A stretch of DNA of 64,000 bases from Castor canadensis (Eukaryota > Chordata > Mammalia > Rodentia > Castoridae): assembly GCF_047511655.1 (NCBI RefSeq), contig NC_133390.1, positions 127,153,583-127,217,582 of the forward strand, given 5' to 3'. The translations under genes were made by a program, and so were the position numbers. Shown here piece by piece: positions 11,129 through 22,329 of this stretch (positions are counted from its first letter, which is position 1; each line of letters begins with the position of its first letter). The notes beneath the pieces are model-generated. The model was given only the letters and a program-made list of their open reading frames with translations, did no database searches and was not told the origin of the DNA.

Positions 11129-11330
11129 AGAATATGTTTTATTTTGTAAAAGCTTGTCAAAGTATATGTACTAATTTGCATTCCCCTCAGCTACAAATAA
11201 GAATTCTTTACATCCTTGCCAGCATGCATTTGGTGGTGTCAGTGTCCTGGATGTTAGCCAGTCTAATATATGTCTCATTGTTTTTCATTTGCATTTCCCT
11301 GATGACATCTGATGTCATTTTGTGCGTTGG
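11129..11330 (-). mobile_element. L1 ORF2 remnant, second part
   Basis: Antisense L1 text continues (tactaatttgcattcccctc, then catttgcatttccctgatga). An antisense C-SINE fragment follows at 11335-11422. Confidence 0.8.
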
Positions 11331-11334
11331 TTAT

Positions 11335-11422
11335 TTTTGAGATAGGGTCTCTTGAACTATTTTCTCGTACTGGCTTCCTGAGTGGGTAGGATTACAGGCA
11401 TGAGCCACTGGTGCTCAGCAAG
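11335..11422 (-). repeat. C-SINE head fragment
   Basis: Reads gagatagggtctcttgaact and gattacaggcatgagccact. The tRNA-like tail is absent. Confidence 0.75.
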
Positions 11423-11869
11423 ATTATAAATGTTTTAAGCCACTACAGTTTGGGAATATTTATTACAGACAACCCATAAAATTGCTATAATCATTACAGA
11501 ATAATCAGAAGCATCTAAAATCACAATAAAGTTCATAGTGATTCCGAGACCACAAATTAATTAAAATTTACAAAAAGCCAATCAATACTTTCCTGACTCC
11601 TTGGGGGAGTGGGAGTGAGATTTAAGCCCAGGCCTGTTGGAGTGATGCTACCTATGCCCCTGTCCCTTCTGTGCAGCTCAAGAGGGTGGACATGTACGCA
11701 GGCCATTTGCTTTCTATGTAGCAGTATCGGAGCTGCAAAGCCCTTCACAGCCTAGTCAGTAGGCAGCAGTAGCAAGACTTCAGCTTGGGCACTTAGCCTG
11801 GCAACGTCTCCATCTTCCTTCTAAAAGCACTGTCACTGTGCTTTTAGAAGTCTACTCTGTTGTAATGAT

Positions 11870-12045
11870 GACAATGTTGCGGTGTGGTTAAGGAGTGCCT
11901 ATTCCACTTCAAATGCTTCGCAAATCCCATTGAGTCTGCCCATCAGATTTGAGTACCATTATTACCCCATTTTCCAGATGAGGATACTATGGTGCAGAAA
12001 ACAGATAAGGTTGCAAGTAACCAGGAAGCAGAGCTGTTGTGATAA
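11870..12045. repeat. MIR element
   Basis: Core text (ccattttccagatgaggata, then ggttgcaagtaaccaggaag) is typical of MIR and quite diverged. Confidence 0.6.
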
Positions 12046-12049
12046 CAAA

Positions 12050-12470
12050 GGAGCACAATCACTTGCTTCTGCAGCATTTTATTTCCAGAATGTCTCCTGA
12101 GCCACTAACTTCACCATAAATCTGCACCCACCATCTCCAGAACTCCAAAAAACGGAAATCAAGCGATGGGCTTAATAAAGACATTTCCAAAGCTGTACTT
12201 GTTCCAATCTATGCTTGAGTGGGAAACAGGAAATACTGTCAACCCCTTCATTAGTCAGTCCTACCCCACCAGACTGATTCAGCCCTATAAACAATAGAAA
12301 TAATTACAATGAACAATTGTGTGTTTATTTCCATGTCTAGACACAGTTTACATTTGAAAACAGAGGGGAACAGAAAAGAGATGGTGCCCTGCTATTGTTT
12401 AATTCTTTGTGTCAAACTGCTTCTTAATCTGGATGCATCTCTCATGATTGGGTGATACATATTCAGACTA
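12050..12470. other. Intergenic, nothing assignable
   Basis: AT-rich, no repeat family or coding signal recognised. Confidence 0.5.
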
Positions 12471-12476
12471 TCTGGC

Positions 12477-12787
12477 TTTTTTTTTTTTTTGCAGTTCCCA
12501 GGGCTTGAACTCAGAGTTTACACCTTGAGCCACTCCACCTGCCCTTTTTGTGTCAGGTATTTTTTGCGTGTGTATCCTTTCTTTTTTGATGCTGGGATCG
12601 AACCCAGGGCCTTGAGCATGCTAGGCAAGGGCTGTACCACCAAGCTACATCCCAGCCCATGTGTCAGGTATTTTTGAGATAGGGTCTCGAGAACTTATTT
12701 GTCCAGGCTGACTTTGAACTTTGATCCTCTTGATCTCTGCTTCCTGAGTAGCTAGGATTATAGGTGTGAGCCACCAGTGCCCAGCTG
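12477..12787 (-). repeat. C-SINE with a nested T-SINE
   Basis: The outer element spans the region. An ID-like T-SINE at about 12570-12655 (gctgggatcgaacccagggc) is inserted in it and flanked by tgtgtcaggtattttt at about 12550 and 12660. Confidence 0.88.
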
Positions 12788-13154
12788 GACATTTCTTTTT
12801 AAAAGAACCTTTTTGTAGAAGAATCAGTATACACTTAGGAGTAGGATAAGATTACATTTAAACAGCTTCTACTCTGAGAAGAAACAAGTCATTCTAAATC
12901 ATAGAGGACTTAGAAAATTATGAATGGGTACTAAAAGTAGTGAGTGAAAGTTGGATACATTATTTGTGTAGTATCAAAGTACCTCCCCACAAATCACGTT
13001 TTAATGTAACAGAGAAAATGATAACGATAGTGGCAAGGCCTGGCAGATAGCAACTTCATCACATCATCTAAGTATTAGGACAAACTGACACTAGGAAAAC
13101 CAACATCAGGTGCCTCCCTCCAGAAATGGTGTGCTAAGACATAACATCCTTTCC

Positions 13155-13600
13155 ACCCACAAGGACATGGTGGTGCACACCTGTGATCCCAGCACTCAGG
13201 AGGGATGGCGAGGCAGGAGGATGGTGTAAGGGCGAATATAAGGCCATGTTAGGAGCAGACCTCTTCGCCCTTGCGGGTTTCTTACTAGAAACTCTCCACC
13301 TGGCTCCAAAGAATGACAAACCCCATCACAACTTACCTCCCTTAGCTAGCCACAAAAGTATTTTCCCACCCAGTGACTTTCGTGCTACCTCCTATATCTA
13401 CCCCGTCAGTACATGGCAGAGGGCTGGAGTGTCTGCTGGAGACCGCCTCCTGCAGGTTCCTTCTCCTGAATAAAACCTGTGCTGACGTTGACCATCTCCT
13501 CATCTATCTCTCCGTGCTTTTTCAGTCTAACAATGGTGAGATCAAGGCCAGCCTGGATTTATCATACTCTGTCTCAAAAAAAAAAAAAAAAAAAAAAGAA
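13155..13600 (+). repeat. B1-type SINE split by an LTR
   Basis: The left part ends ggcaggaggatgg at 13224. The right part resumes atggtgagatcaaggccagc at 13533 and ends in a 23-base A run. Confidence 0.9.
13225..13532 (+). mobile_element. Solo LTR, 308 bp, inside a B1-type SINE
   Basis: It starts TGTAAGGGCG, ends CAGTCTAACA, and is flanked by a 4-base duplication ATGG (13221-13224, 13533-13536). AATAAA lies at about 13470. A 4-base duplication is usual for gammaretrovirus-like (class I) elements. No coding sequence is present. Confidence 0.88.
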
Positions 13601-14354
13601 AAAGACATAACCTGAATCTAGTCCTTAAAAATTCAGATAAGCAAAATTGAAAGATATTCTACAAATTAACTGGCCTATATTCTAAAAATTAAAGAACTAT
13701 TTTCAAGTCAAAGAAGACCAAAGTACAATTGAGTGGGCTTTAGTGCATTTACCATCAGCACTCTCTAACTCTAAAACATTTTCATGTCCCCAAAAAGAAA
13801 TCCTGCACCCATTAGCAGTCACTCCCCATTCATTCCCCCTTCCCCCAGCCTGCAACAACCACCCGTCTACTTTCATATCTATTGATATGTCTATTCTGGA
13901 CATTTATAAACAGAATCATGTGGTATATAGCCTTTGGAGATGCTTCTTTCACTTAACATGTTTTCAAGATTCATCTATATCATGTGGGTGTTAGTTTTTT
14001 GTTCCTTTTTTGACTGAGCCACATACCATATGGATATATTACATTTTGTCTATCCATCAGTCACCAGAGACGGACATCTGAGTTGCTTCCACCTTTTGGC
14101 TATTACAAATAATGTGCTATGAACATTTATCAGTGAGTATAGGGCAGATACTCCTATATGTCCAGGAGTAAGACTGCCAGGTCACAAGGCAACTCTGGGT
14201 TTAAGGTCTTGAGGAGCTGCCTAGCTGCTTAAAAAAGTGGCTGCTCCATTCTCCACTTCCAGCAGGAAATTTGCAACGTTTCTAATCTGCTCTCGCCCTT
14301 TTTATTGTAGTCATCCTAGTGGATATGAAATAGTATCTTATTTGGGAGGATTTT

Positions 14355-14630
14355 GGTTTTTTTCTCAGTTTTCTGAGACAGGGTTTCACTATACAGCTCA
14401 AGCTGTCCTGGAACTCCCTACAATCTTTTTTTTTTTTTTTTTTGGCAGTACTAGGGTTTGAACTCAGGGCCTCACCATTGCTAGGCAGGCATTCTACCAC
14501 TTGAGCAACTCTGCCAGCCCTTTTTGTGTTGGGTATTTTCAAGATAGGGTCTCACTCACTGCTTTAAACCTCGATCCTCTTCTGCCTCCTGAGTAGCTGG
14601 GATTACAGGCATAAGACAGTGGTCAAGGCT
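14355..14630 (-). repeat. B1-type fragment plus C-SINE
   Basis: A B1-like antisense piece (14375-14428) abuts a complete antisense C-SINE starting at a T run (14427-14443). Confidence 0.85.
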
Positions 14631-14861
14631 TACCATGACCTTGATTTGCATTTATCTAGTGGCTAATGAGACTGAGCATCTTTCATGTGCTCACTGGTTA
14701 TTTGTATATCTTTGGAGAAATGTCTGTTCAGATCCTTTGTCCATTTTTAAATTGGATGTCTTTTTATTGCTGAGTTCTAAGAGAATTGTTTGGGGGTTTG
14801 TTTTTGTTATTATGTTGTTGTATTAGGATGTGAACTCAGGGCCTTGCACTTGCTAGGGAGG

Positions 14862-15610
14862 TGTGGAAAGCAGATTATGAGAAGCCTGTGAGAACTTGAC
14901 ATAAGCACAGCTGTGCCCAATAATCAGCAGGCTGAGTTTGGCACGGCCCAGCCACAGAAGAGTGCAAAATGCAGCACAGCTGCTTTTCCTAAGTTGTTCA
15001 GAGAAGTAGGAATGCAGGTTTCTCTTGTTACAATGTCACACCCCCTCCCCAAGAATGGTTGCTCCACCTCCTTGTTTACCAGTGGATATAAAACACTTGC
15101 TGAAGGAGGATGTTTATACAGTGATTGAAAGGTTTTTTTGATGGGGGATGGATTGATTGGTTGGCTGCCTGTGAGAAGCAGAAGCTATTGCTGGGCAGAG
15201 ACGGCTGCTGAATGACACAGCTGGCTGCTGCAGCTGCGGCTGAGTTATGCTAGAGATTAGAGGAAACATGGGACAGTACAAGTCTGAGCACTGAGACTTT
15301 AGGAAAGCTAAAGAGAGAACTTGGGACAGTGCAAGTCTGAGGACCAGGATTTAAAGAGAGATTAAAGAAAACATGGGATGGAGCAAGTCTAAGGAAAGAG
15401 ACTTTAAAGAACAGAGAAGAAAGACTTTTTTAAAGGATAAGAAAAAGTAAAAGAAGAGTTACTAGAGAAAAGAAGTAAGGAAGTTGCTGTGCATCTCCAT
15501 CAGAGCACCCAGCAAACCTGGCCCCAGTTTTGCCTTCTATCTTTGTCCTTTTTGCAACTCTCCCCCAGTTAAGTCGGGAGAGCCAGGAGCTTGTGAGAAA
15601 GCTCAAGATA
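14862..15610 (+). mobile_element. LTR-type insertion, 749 bp, with internal tandem repeats
   Basis: It is flanked by a 6-base duplication GGGAGG (14856-14861 and 15611-15616), as in class II elements. It starts TGTGGAAAGC. The right end reads CAAGATA rather than the usual CA. A TATA-like GGATATAAAAC lies at about 15081. Three copies of a 52-base repeat lie at 15252-15409. Confidence 0.65.
15252..15409 (+). repeat. Three-copy 52-bp tandem repeat
   Basis: Copies share the core catgggacagtacaagtctg (15268), cttgggacagtgcaagtctg (15320) and catgggatggagcaagtcta (15372). Confidence 0.85.
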
Positions 15611-15954
15611 GGGAGGCACTCTATCACTTGAGCTATCCCTGCCCCCAGTCCTTTTTGCTTTACTTATTTTTCAGATAGGGTCTTCAGTTTTTGCCTGGGG
15701 CAGGTGTCCAACTGCTATCCTCTTACCTGTGCCTCCCACATAGCTGAGATCACAGGTATGTACCACCATGCTCAGCTTGTAAGTTGAGATGAGGGTCTCA
15801 CTAACTTTTTGCACACCTGGCCTCCCAAACTCCCCCTTGTGAATCATAAGCCACTGCACCCCACTGAGTTCTTTACATATTCTAGACAGTAGAACTTTAT
15901 GAGCCATATGATACTGCAAAAATATTCTCCAATTCTAGGGGTGGTATTTTCATT

Positions 15955-16045
15955 TTCTTGATAGAAAATGAAATATTGTCCTTTGATGTACAAAATTTTT
16001 AATTTTCTTGATAGTGTCCTTTGATGCACAAAATTTTTAATTTTG
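15955..16045. repeat. About 44-bp local tandem duplication in L1
   Basis: The phrase tgtcctttgatg.acaaaatttttaatttt occurs twice in succession (about 15977 and 16015), each preceded by ttttcttgatag. Confidence 0.8.
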
Positions 16046-16189
16046 ATGAATTCCATTCTATCTATTTGATTGCTATGCTTCAGATAATCACTGCTGCCTA
16101 GAAGATGGTTACAAAGATTTATGCCTGTGCTTTATCCTAAAGTGTTTTATTGATTTAGCTTCTCAGGATTTAGAAGGCAAACATCACAT

Positions 16190-16970
16190 TTAGGGAGCTT
16201 CTTCAACCCACTTACCATAAAGATCTAGTTCTGAGTGGAGTCCAAGAGCAACTAAACACAGCTGCAAGTGCAGGCTGTGGTGTAAGCCACCTTGCCACTG
16301 AGCCTTTCAACATGTAATATGTGAATGGTCTTTGGTAAATAAAGGTATCAGACAAAGCCTCTGATGAGCCCCGATGGGATACTCAACATAAATACAGACA
16401 GTTTGGGAGCAAAGCCACGCTCTCTTTTGCTGTAAACTGTTCTCCTTTGAGAGCCAGTTTCTGGTTGGCTGCTAGGCCCTGACAGAGAATGAATGATCTG
16501 GCAGCTCTCTGACCAGCCAAGCCATGAAGTCAGCCATGAGCAGCAGGAGTAGGTCCATCATAGGACAGCCATCCCCAATGGAGAGCAGAATGCAGCTGGC
16601 CTAGAAGGCAGGTTTTGTAAGTGGATGGTTCTGACTTGTTAACACCTACTTCTCTGCCTCTTACTTCTGCTGCATTGCTGCCATGCCAGCAGTCAACACC
16701 TGTGGCCTCCTGAGAAGCTCTATGACCAGCTATGGAGAAAGAAAAAGATGCTTGGTTTACAGATAGGTCTCCACAGTGTTGAAGTAAAGTTACCATATTG
16801 AACAGAGCAAATATATTGTTTCCATCACAGCAGAAAGTCCTGAGACAGTGCTAGTTCAGCTCTGCTGATTGCATTCCCTTATCATGTATTGTGCCCTCTG
16901 TATCGCCTTTAGTTAGAGATAGAGACTTAATCTGCTTTGGGGCTTTTATCTCTTTATTTGCAAGACCTTT
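16190..16970. other. Unassigned intergenic block
   Basis: More GC-rich than its surroundings and not matched to any family I know. Minus-strand frame 16530-16796 is open for 88 codons but has no recognisable domain. It may be an old LTR-element remnant, but I cannot support a family. Confidence 0.4.
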
Positions 16971-16974
16971 CTCT

Positions 16975-17175
16975 GACCCCCACCCAGCAATACTGGGGTT
17001 TGAATTCTGGGCCTCACCCTTGCTAGGCAGGCACTCTACCACTTGAGCCACTCCACCAGCCCTGTTTTGTATTGGGTATTTTTGAGATAGGGTCTTGCAA
17101 ACTACTAACCATGAACCTCCTGATCTCTGCCTCCTGAGTAGGTAGTATTACACACATGAGCCACTGGTTCCCAGC
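16975..17175 (-). repeat. C-SINE
   Basis: Complete antisense unit from caatactggggtttgaattc to the head end gagccactggttcccagcac. Confidence 0.9.
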
Positions 17176-17179
17176 ACAA

Positions 17180-17840
17180 GACCATTTCTTCATGGGTCAT
17201 ACTGTGTTCTTCAAATAGAAGCCTTGACACAATGACCTTTTATCTCAATTTTGAAGCTCAAAAGTAGACCCATCATTTCACTGGGGTTTAAATGTAGTGA
17301 CGCGCTGAGTTTTTCACGTCTTCTTCATGTGTAAGCTGGAGTACTTCTGTAAAGAACACTTCCCTAATCTACGCTTTGGATACAAGGAGGTAAGAACCAA
17401 TAGAGCTGTCGAAAGGAAGCCCAAAGAGCGGATCCTTCATCTTTCCTTTTAAGCTTTCCTGATGAGCTTGCTCACCAACATCACCTGCAGTACTGACTAA
17501 CAAATTTGAACAGCACTAAATACTTACAAGTAAAATGTGTTTCAGTCCACTGCATTTTTAAAATACTCAGATTGTCTTTCACTTGACCAGTGCAACCTTG
17601 TTAAATTGGCTTTTGAAGACTTTGGTTGTTTGTTTATGATGAAAAAAATGTGTATTTAGAATTAGCCACCTGGACTCAGTTTAGATGACCCATCATAATT
17701 AGGAGCCAATCTAACACAAGCCTTCTCTATGTCAGGCCTGATCAGGTACTGACCTTGGTCAGCCGAATTAGTGTCATAGGGCTTCTGCACAGCCTGTTTG
17801 ATCTGGTGCTTGCTGGCCTTGACATCTATCATGAAAACAA
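17180..17840. other. Intergenic, mostly unique
   Basis: No repeat or coding signal was recognised. A B1-like scrap begins near 17846. Confidence 0.5.
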
Positions 17841-17845
17841 GTATG

Positions 17846-17990
17846 TGTTGGCCAACCTGGGCCACATAGTGAAACCATCTCAAAAGACAAACAAGGGGCT
17901 GGTGGAGTGGCTCAAGTGGTACAGCGCCTGCCTGCCTAGCAAATGTGAAGCCCTGAGTTCAAACCCCAGTACCACAAAAAAAACCCACTA
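17846..17990 (+). repeat. B1-type fragment plus T-SINE
   Basis: Reads gcctgggccacatag-like text and then ggggctggtggagtggctca through gagttcaaaccccagtacca with an A tail. Confidence 0.85.
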
Positions 17991-18009
17991 ACTACAACAA
18001 AAAAGTTAG

Positions 18010-18185
18010 ATGGTTTCTATATCTTGGCCAGATCCCTCTGGGATTTCAGGGTCATGTGGTAATACAATTTTTAATGTTTTGAGGAATCTCCATATTGTTT
18101 CCCACAGTGGCTGTACTAATTTACATTCCCACCAATATATAAGGGTTCCCTTTTCTCCACATCCTTGCCAACATGCTTATCTTTC
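18010..18185 (-). mobile_element. L1 ORF2-end fragment, left of a SINE/LTR pile
   Basis: Reversed L1 text (ccacagtggctgtactaatt, tacattcccaccaatatata). The L1 resumes at 19682 (atagcagcctttctaacagg). Confidence 0.75.
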
Positions 18186-18187
18186 AT

Positions 18188-19080
18188 CTTTTTTTTTTTT
18201 TTTGGTGGGAATGGGGTTTCAATTCAGGGCTTCACACTTGCAAAGCAGGCACTTTACTGCCTGCCATTCTGTCATCTTTTTTTTTGGCAGCACTGTGGTT
18301 TGAACTCAGGGCCTCACACTTGTGAGGCAGGTGCTCTACCACTTGAGCCACTCCTCCACCCTGTTTTTGTGTTGGGTTTGTAAGAAAAATGATCTTTTCT
18401 ATCAAAGTATTTGTTATCCTCTTACATTACTTAAAAATTCCTCAGGTCGCCATCTTAGGTGACTTACATGTTTAAAGGGCCCTTGTTTCTTCTACCGGAT
18501 TCCTGTACAACTCCAAACTGTATGCCCTAATCCATCCCCAAGCCTTTTAGCCAATCAGGAAAGATTGTGAACCTTTGACCTGGACAAATCCCAGGTGAGG
18601 GGAAGGTACAACTGCATCAGGGATATAAGGAGGAGCTACTGTCAGCCATTTTGTGCTTTCATGTTGCTTAGCTGGAGTGAGCACATGCTTGCACCCTCTT
18701 GATTAAGAGAAATTGCCTTGTCAAGATTTTCTGTCTCTTGTGTGTCTGTTTTTGGCACTGGAAGGTCTTTAATTCCAGCAGGTTTTCTCAAGATGGGGTC
18801 TTGCAAGCCATCTTCCTAGACTGGCTTCAAACAGGGATCCTCCTGATCTCTGCCTGCTCTGTTATCTTCTTCTTCTTCTTTTTCTTCTTCTTGTTTTATA
18901 GTACTAAGGCTTGAATTCAGAGCCTACACCTTGAGCCACTCCACCAGCCCTTCTTTATTTTTATGATGGATTTTTTTTTTTTTTTTTTTTGAGATAGGGT
19001 CTCTCAGACTATTTGCCTGGGCTGGCTTCCAACCATCATCCTCCTGAGTATTTCAGGCATGAGCCACCAACACCTGGCTT
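18188..19080 (-). repeat. Stack of three T/C-SINEs, one carrying an LTR
   Basis: Units begin at T-rich starts near 18190, 18272 and 18868. Each is followed by a variant of tctgtcatcttctt (near 18180, 18265, 18857, 19080), as if the same target had been reused. The middle C-SINE is split by the 18379-18780 LTR. Confidence 0.8.
18379..18780 (+). mobile_element. Solo LTR, 402 bp, inside a C-SINE
   Basis: It starts TGTAAGAAAAATG and ends TTCCAGCA, with GGTT on both sides (18375-18378, 18781-18784). Inside, a TATA-like ATATAAGG sits at about 18622. Family not determined. Confidence 0.88.
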
Positions 19081-19098
19081 TTGTCATCTTCTTGATAG

Positions 19099-19681
19099 TG
19101 TTGAGGGCACTGGTGCAGTCTGTGATCAGAAGACTTCCAAATTCTTTTGCGTCCCATGGGAAGAATCCATGGCAGGACACATGGGTGTAAATGGAGTTTA
19201 TTAAAAGGTAGGGAAGGGAAATACAAAGGGAGCATGGTGGGCACAGGTGGAATATTAAGGCCGAGAGAGAGTGTTTCTTCTCAAATTTTTTTTGTTGTTG
19301 TTTTTTGTGGTTCTGGGGTTGAATCCAGGGCATACACTTTGAATCATTCTACCAGCCCTTTCTTGTGATGGTTTTTTCCGAGATAGGGTCTTGCAAACTA
19401 TTTGTCCAGGCTGGCTTCGAACCGAGATCCCCCTGATCTCTGCCTCCTGAGTAACTAGGATTACAGGTGTGGGCCACCACGTCCAGCATCTCAGGTGCTT
19501 TAAAAACCTACACTAACCTACGGGAAGGGAGGAACCAGGTGATCTCCATCCCATAATCAAGGGGTGGGAAGGAGCATGAGCGGTTCTCAGCCAGGTGAGG
19601 GGTCCTGAGCCAGAGCATGGTTAATCTAAGATGTAATATTTTTCTATGAGTCCTCAACTTTCCCTAATTTAGCCTACTTCA
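19099..19681 (-). mobile_element. LTR, antisense, with a nested C-SINE
   Basis: TG...CA ends (TGTTGAGGGC ... CCTACTTCA) lie between ATAG duplications (19095-19098, 19682-19685). TTTATTA near 19198 is the reversed AATAAA signal. The flanking bases rejoin as L1 antisense text. Confidence 0.8.
19300..19490 (-). repeat. C-SINE nested in the LTR
   Basis: Antisense unit from tggttctggggttgaatcca to gtgggccaccacgtccagca. Confidence 0.88.
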
Positions 19682-19739
19682 ATAGCAGCCTTTCTAACAG
19701 GCGTGAAGTCCTATTTCATTGTGGTTTCCATCAATGGGT

Positions 19740-20410
19740 AAATGGATAAAGAAAATGTGGGGACTAGGGTTGTAGCTCAGTACATGCTTAGCATGCACAA
19801 GACCCTGGTTCAATCCTTTTTAAAGGGAGGGAGGAAGGATAGAAGGAGAGAGGGAAAAGGGAAAGGAAGGGAAGGAACTGTAGTATATATACACAATGAT
19901 ATACTATTCAGATCTGAATAGTGAGGTTTTTTGTTTTGTTTCATTTTTGGGGTGATACTGGGAATCAAACCCAAGGCCTCGTGCATGCTAGGTTAACACT
20001 CAACAATTCAGATACATCTCAGCCTTCTGTATTATTCAGACATGTTTTAAAAAAGGAAATTCTAGGCAGAGCACTGGTGACTCATGCCCAAGCAAATAGT
20101 TCATGAGACCCTGATCTCCAAAATAACCAGAGCCAAATGGACTGGAGATGTGGCTCAAGCAGTAGAGCACCTACTTTGTAAGTGTGAAGTTCTAAGTCCA
20201 AACCCCAGTCCCATACAAAAACAAAAGGAAATTCTATCATTTGCAATAACTTGGATGAATCTAGAGAATATTGTGCTGAATGAAATTGCTAGGAACTGAA
20301 AGACAAATGCTTCCCCTTCTATGTGGAATCTACAAAACCTCAAAGTCATAGAAGAAAAGAATGGTGATTACCAGAGACTGAGGGTGGGGAGAGGGGAGGG
20401 CAGGAAGTCA
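19740..20410 (+). mobile_element. L1 3' part, sense, with three SINE insertions
   Basis: L1-like text at 19727-19760, 19880-19925 (tatacacaatgatatactat), and 20225-20400 (gaattctatcatttgc-like, then gtggaatctacaaaacctca). Between lie a T-SINE + (19764-19822) with a GGAA tail, a T-SINE - (19940-20030) and a shortened C-SINE + (20065-20225). Confidence 0.75.
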
Positions 20411-21440
20411 GAAATAAGCCTTATCAGTCTGCAAGCACCCTGGGACCAGATGTAGGGAGAACTGGGTGGATTGCCAGCGTTTGCTGCAGTTGAGCAAGGT
20501 TCACCTGCCTGCAGGGTTTATGAAATATGGCTACAGTCACCAAAAGAAGTTAACAATAGTAAAGAGCCAGGCAATCAAAGTTACCCACAGGACAAGATAA
20601 CACAATTTATTTCCATTTGCATTATTTGCTATAAATAGTACAGCTTTGGCTCCCTTGTACTGCCCAAAGGAAAAGGCTTTGTGGTCCTATTGTTTTCCTT
20701 CTGTCTTACTGTTAAATGAAAGGGCAAAGGTGGATGGATGTGTACTCACAGTGCACTAAGTTCAACACTGAACCAGCTGGACTGGGCTTCCACATGCCAG
20801 GATGGGCCACTTGCCCCTGTAGCCAAATAAAGAGGCATGGTAAAGGTAGAAAATGGAGATTTATTACTATTACATAGCCCCAGGACATGCTGTGGGAAGA
20901 GGTGGAGTAAGCAGTCAACCCATCTTCAGCCACCTTGGGGTACATACATGAGCTCTAGATTTAAACAGACAAAGAATTAGGGGCAGGGGATAAAAGGTAT
21001 GCATAGTTAAACAGTCCCTGTCACAAGTGTGTTCCCCTGGGGCCTGGTTAAACATTTTCTCAGTCCTTGTTCTTTGAGGTTTCTGGAGAAGTTGTTAAGG
21101 CTGTCATCACTAGAGGGGAGTAATCTGGTTCCTAAGAGATTACTCCTGCTTCAGGGTGCAGCTTCATCATTATATGTAATTGTCCTCATTTGGGGTGTGG
21201 TCTTTCCTGCAAGGTTCCCCTGTTCCATAAGGGCAGTTTCAGTTCTTTATCATAATGATGTTATCCTGTCCTTCCTTGATTCCAAGGTGGCTTGCATGAC
21301 AGAATGGCTCAGAGCAAGAGACAACAGGTGCAAAATGGTTTTAGTTAACTTATGAGTTCAAGTAAGGAGTAAGTGCTTTTCAGCAAAACAGTTTAAGCAC
21401 TTCTCACAGTATGTGGAAGTCTAGATGAAGTCAGAAGAGT
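20410..21440. other. Intergenic; possible antisense LTR near 20710-21350
   Basis: The block has LTR-like composition with a reversed polyadenylation-type signal (gatttattactatta near 20857), but I could not find matching ends or a duplication. Confidence 0.35.
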
Positions 21441-21447
21441 CATTTCT

Positions 21448-21580
21448 AGCCAGGCATTGTGGCTCATGTCTGTAATCACAGCACTTGGGAGGCTGAATCA
21501 TGAGGATCATGAGTTTGAGGCCAGCCTGTGCTGCCTAACAAGACCCTGTCTTCCCCCTTCCCACCCCCCCAAAAAAGAGC
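21448..21580 (+). repeat. B1-type SINE
   Basis: Reads agccaggcattgtggctcat through gaccctgtctt with a C/A-rich tail. Confidence 0.88.
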
Positions 21581-21788
21581 CATTTCTGCAGAAGTCTGGC
21601 TAATATGCTATAGACATTCAACTAATACAGACTGAACAGAGGAATCAAGAGGGAAAGACCTCAGACAGTGGCACTACAACATTAAGTATATATATCACTG
21701 TGGTGAACACATATAAGATTGCTGTTGTATTGATTAATTGTATTGTGTTAAAGTATGGAAAATTGTTGTAATAAGAATTATTAGCTAG

Positions 21789-22325
21789 TGTGTGTTAGGA
21801 CTAAGAAACCAAGCCAGAGAATGACAGGCTGATATGCAAATGAACCAACCCTAAGGTGGTTAGACCAATTACACCAACTGAGGTCACCACCAAGCATAAA
21901 AACCTGAGCCTCACTACCACTCATCGCTCACCTTCTGAACGCTGGAGACCGCGCTGTCAGAGCCCATCCCAAAGCTCTGACTTAGAGGTAGCCGCCACTT
22001 GAGAGTGTGCCCCTTCTCCCAACGACTGGGTGTTGCCGGTGAACCAGGAGACTGGACCTGCAACTGAGACTGACCGTAAGGATTCCCCAGAGCTTGGCTG
22101 GACTCCCCTTATCGTCTAAGAAGACATCGCATGGTGAACAAGGCTTGGGGAAGGCCTGAGTAAATTCCTGGCTGGCTAGGGTAGAAAAGGACAAGACATT
22201 AGGATCTGTGTGAGAGTGCCATGTGGATTTGTTTGAATAAAATCCTGTTCTCTGAAGTAAGAGTCTTCTGAGTACTGCTTACCCATACGCAATTGGTAAT
22301 GAACCATAAGTGCTCGTGACAATCA
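21789..22325 (+). mobile_element. Solo LTR, about 535 bp
   Basis: It begins TGTGTGTTAGGAC and ends near CTCGTGACA. A TATA-like CATAAAAACC lies at about 21895 and AATAAA at about 22237, in the order U3-R-U5. The flanks gctag and gctaa are only an approximate duplication, so the right end is uncertain. It looks less decayed than most neighbours. Confidence 0.65.
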
Positions 22326-22329
22326 CAAA

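Larger units (their letters stand above)
14805..15866 (-). repeat. C-SINE split by a 749-bp insertion
   Basis: The tail begins near 14812 and stops at gctagggagg (14861). It resumes gggaggcactctatcacttg at 15611, and two heads run to about 15865. Confidence 0.88.
13720..16190 (-). mobile_element. Old L1 3' part, antisense, split by SINEs and an LTR
   Basis: Segments 13720-14350, 14630-14805 and 15866-16190 keep the order expected of one reversed L1 3' region (ggctattacaaataatgtgc, then cttgatttgcatttatctag, then gttctttacatattctagac). Insertions account for the gaps. Confidence 0.75.
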
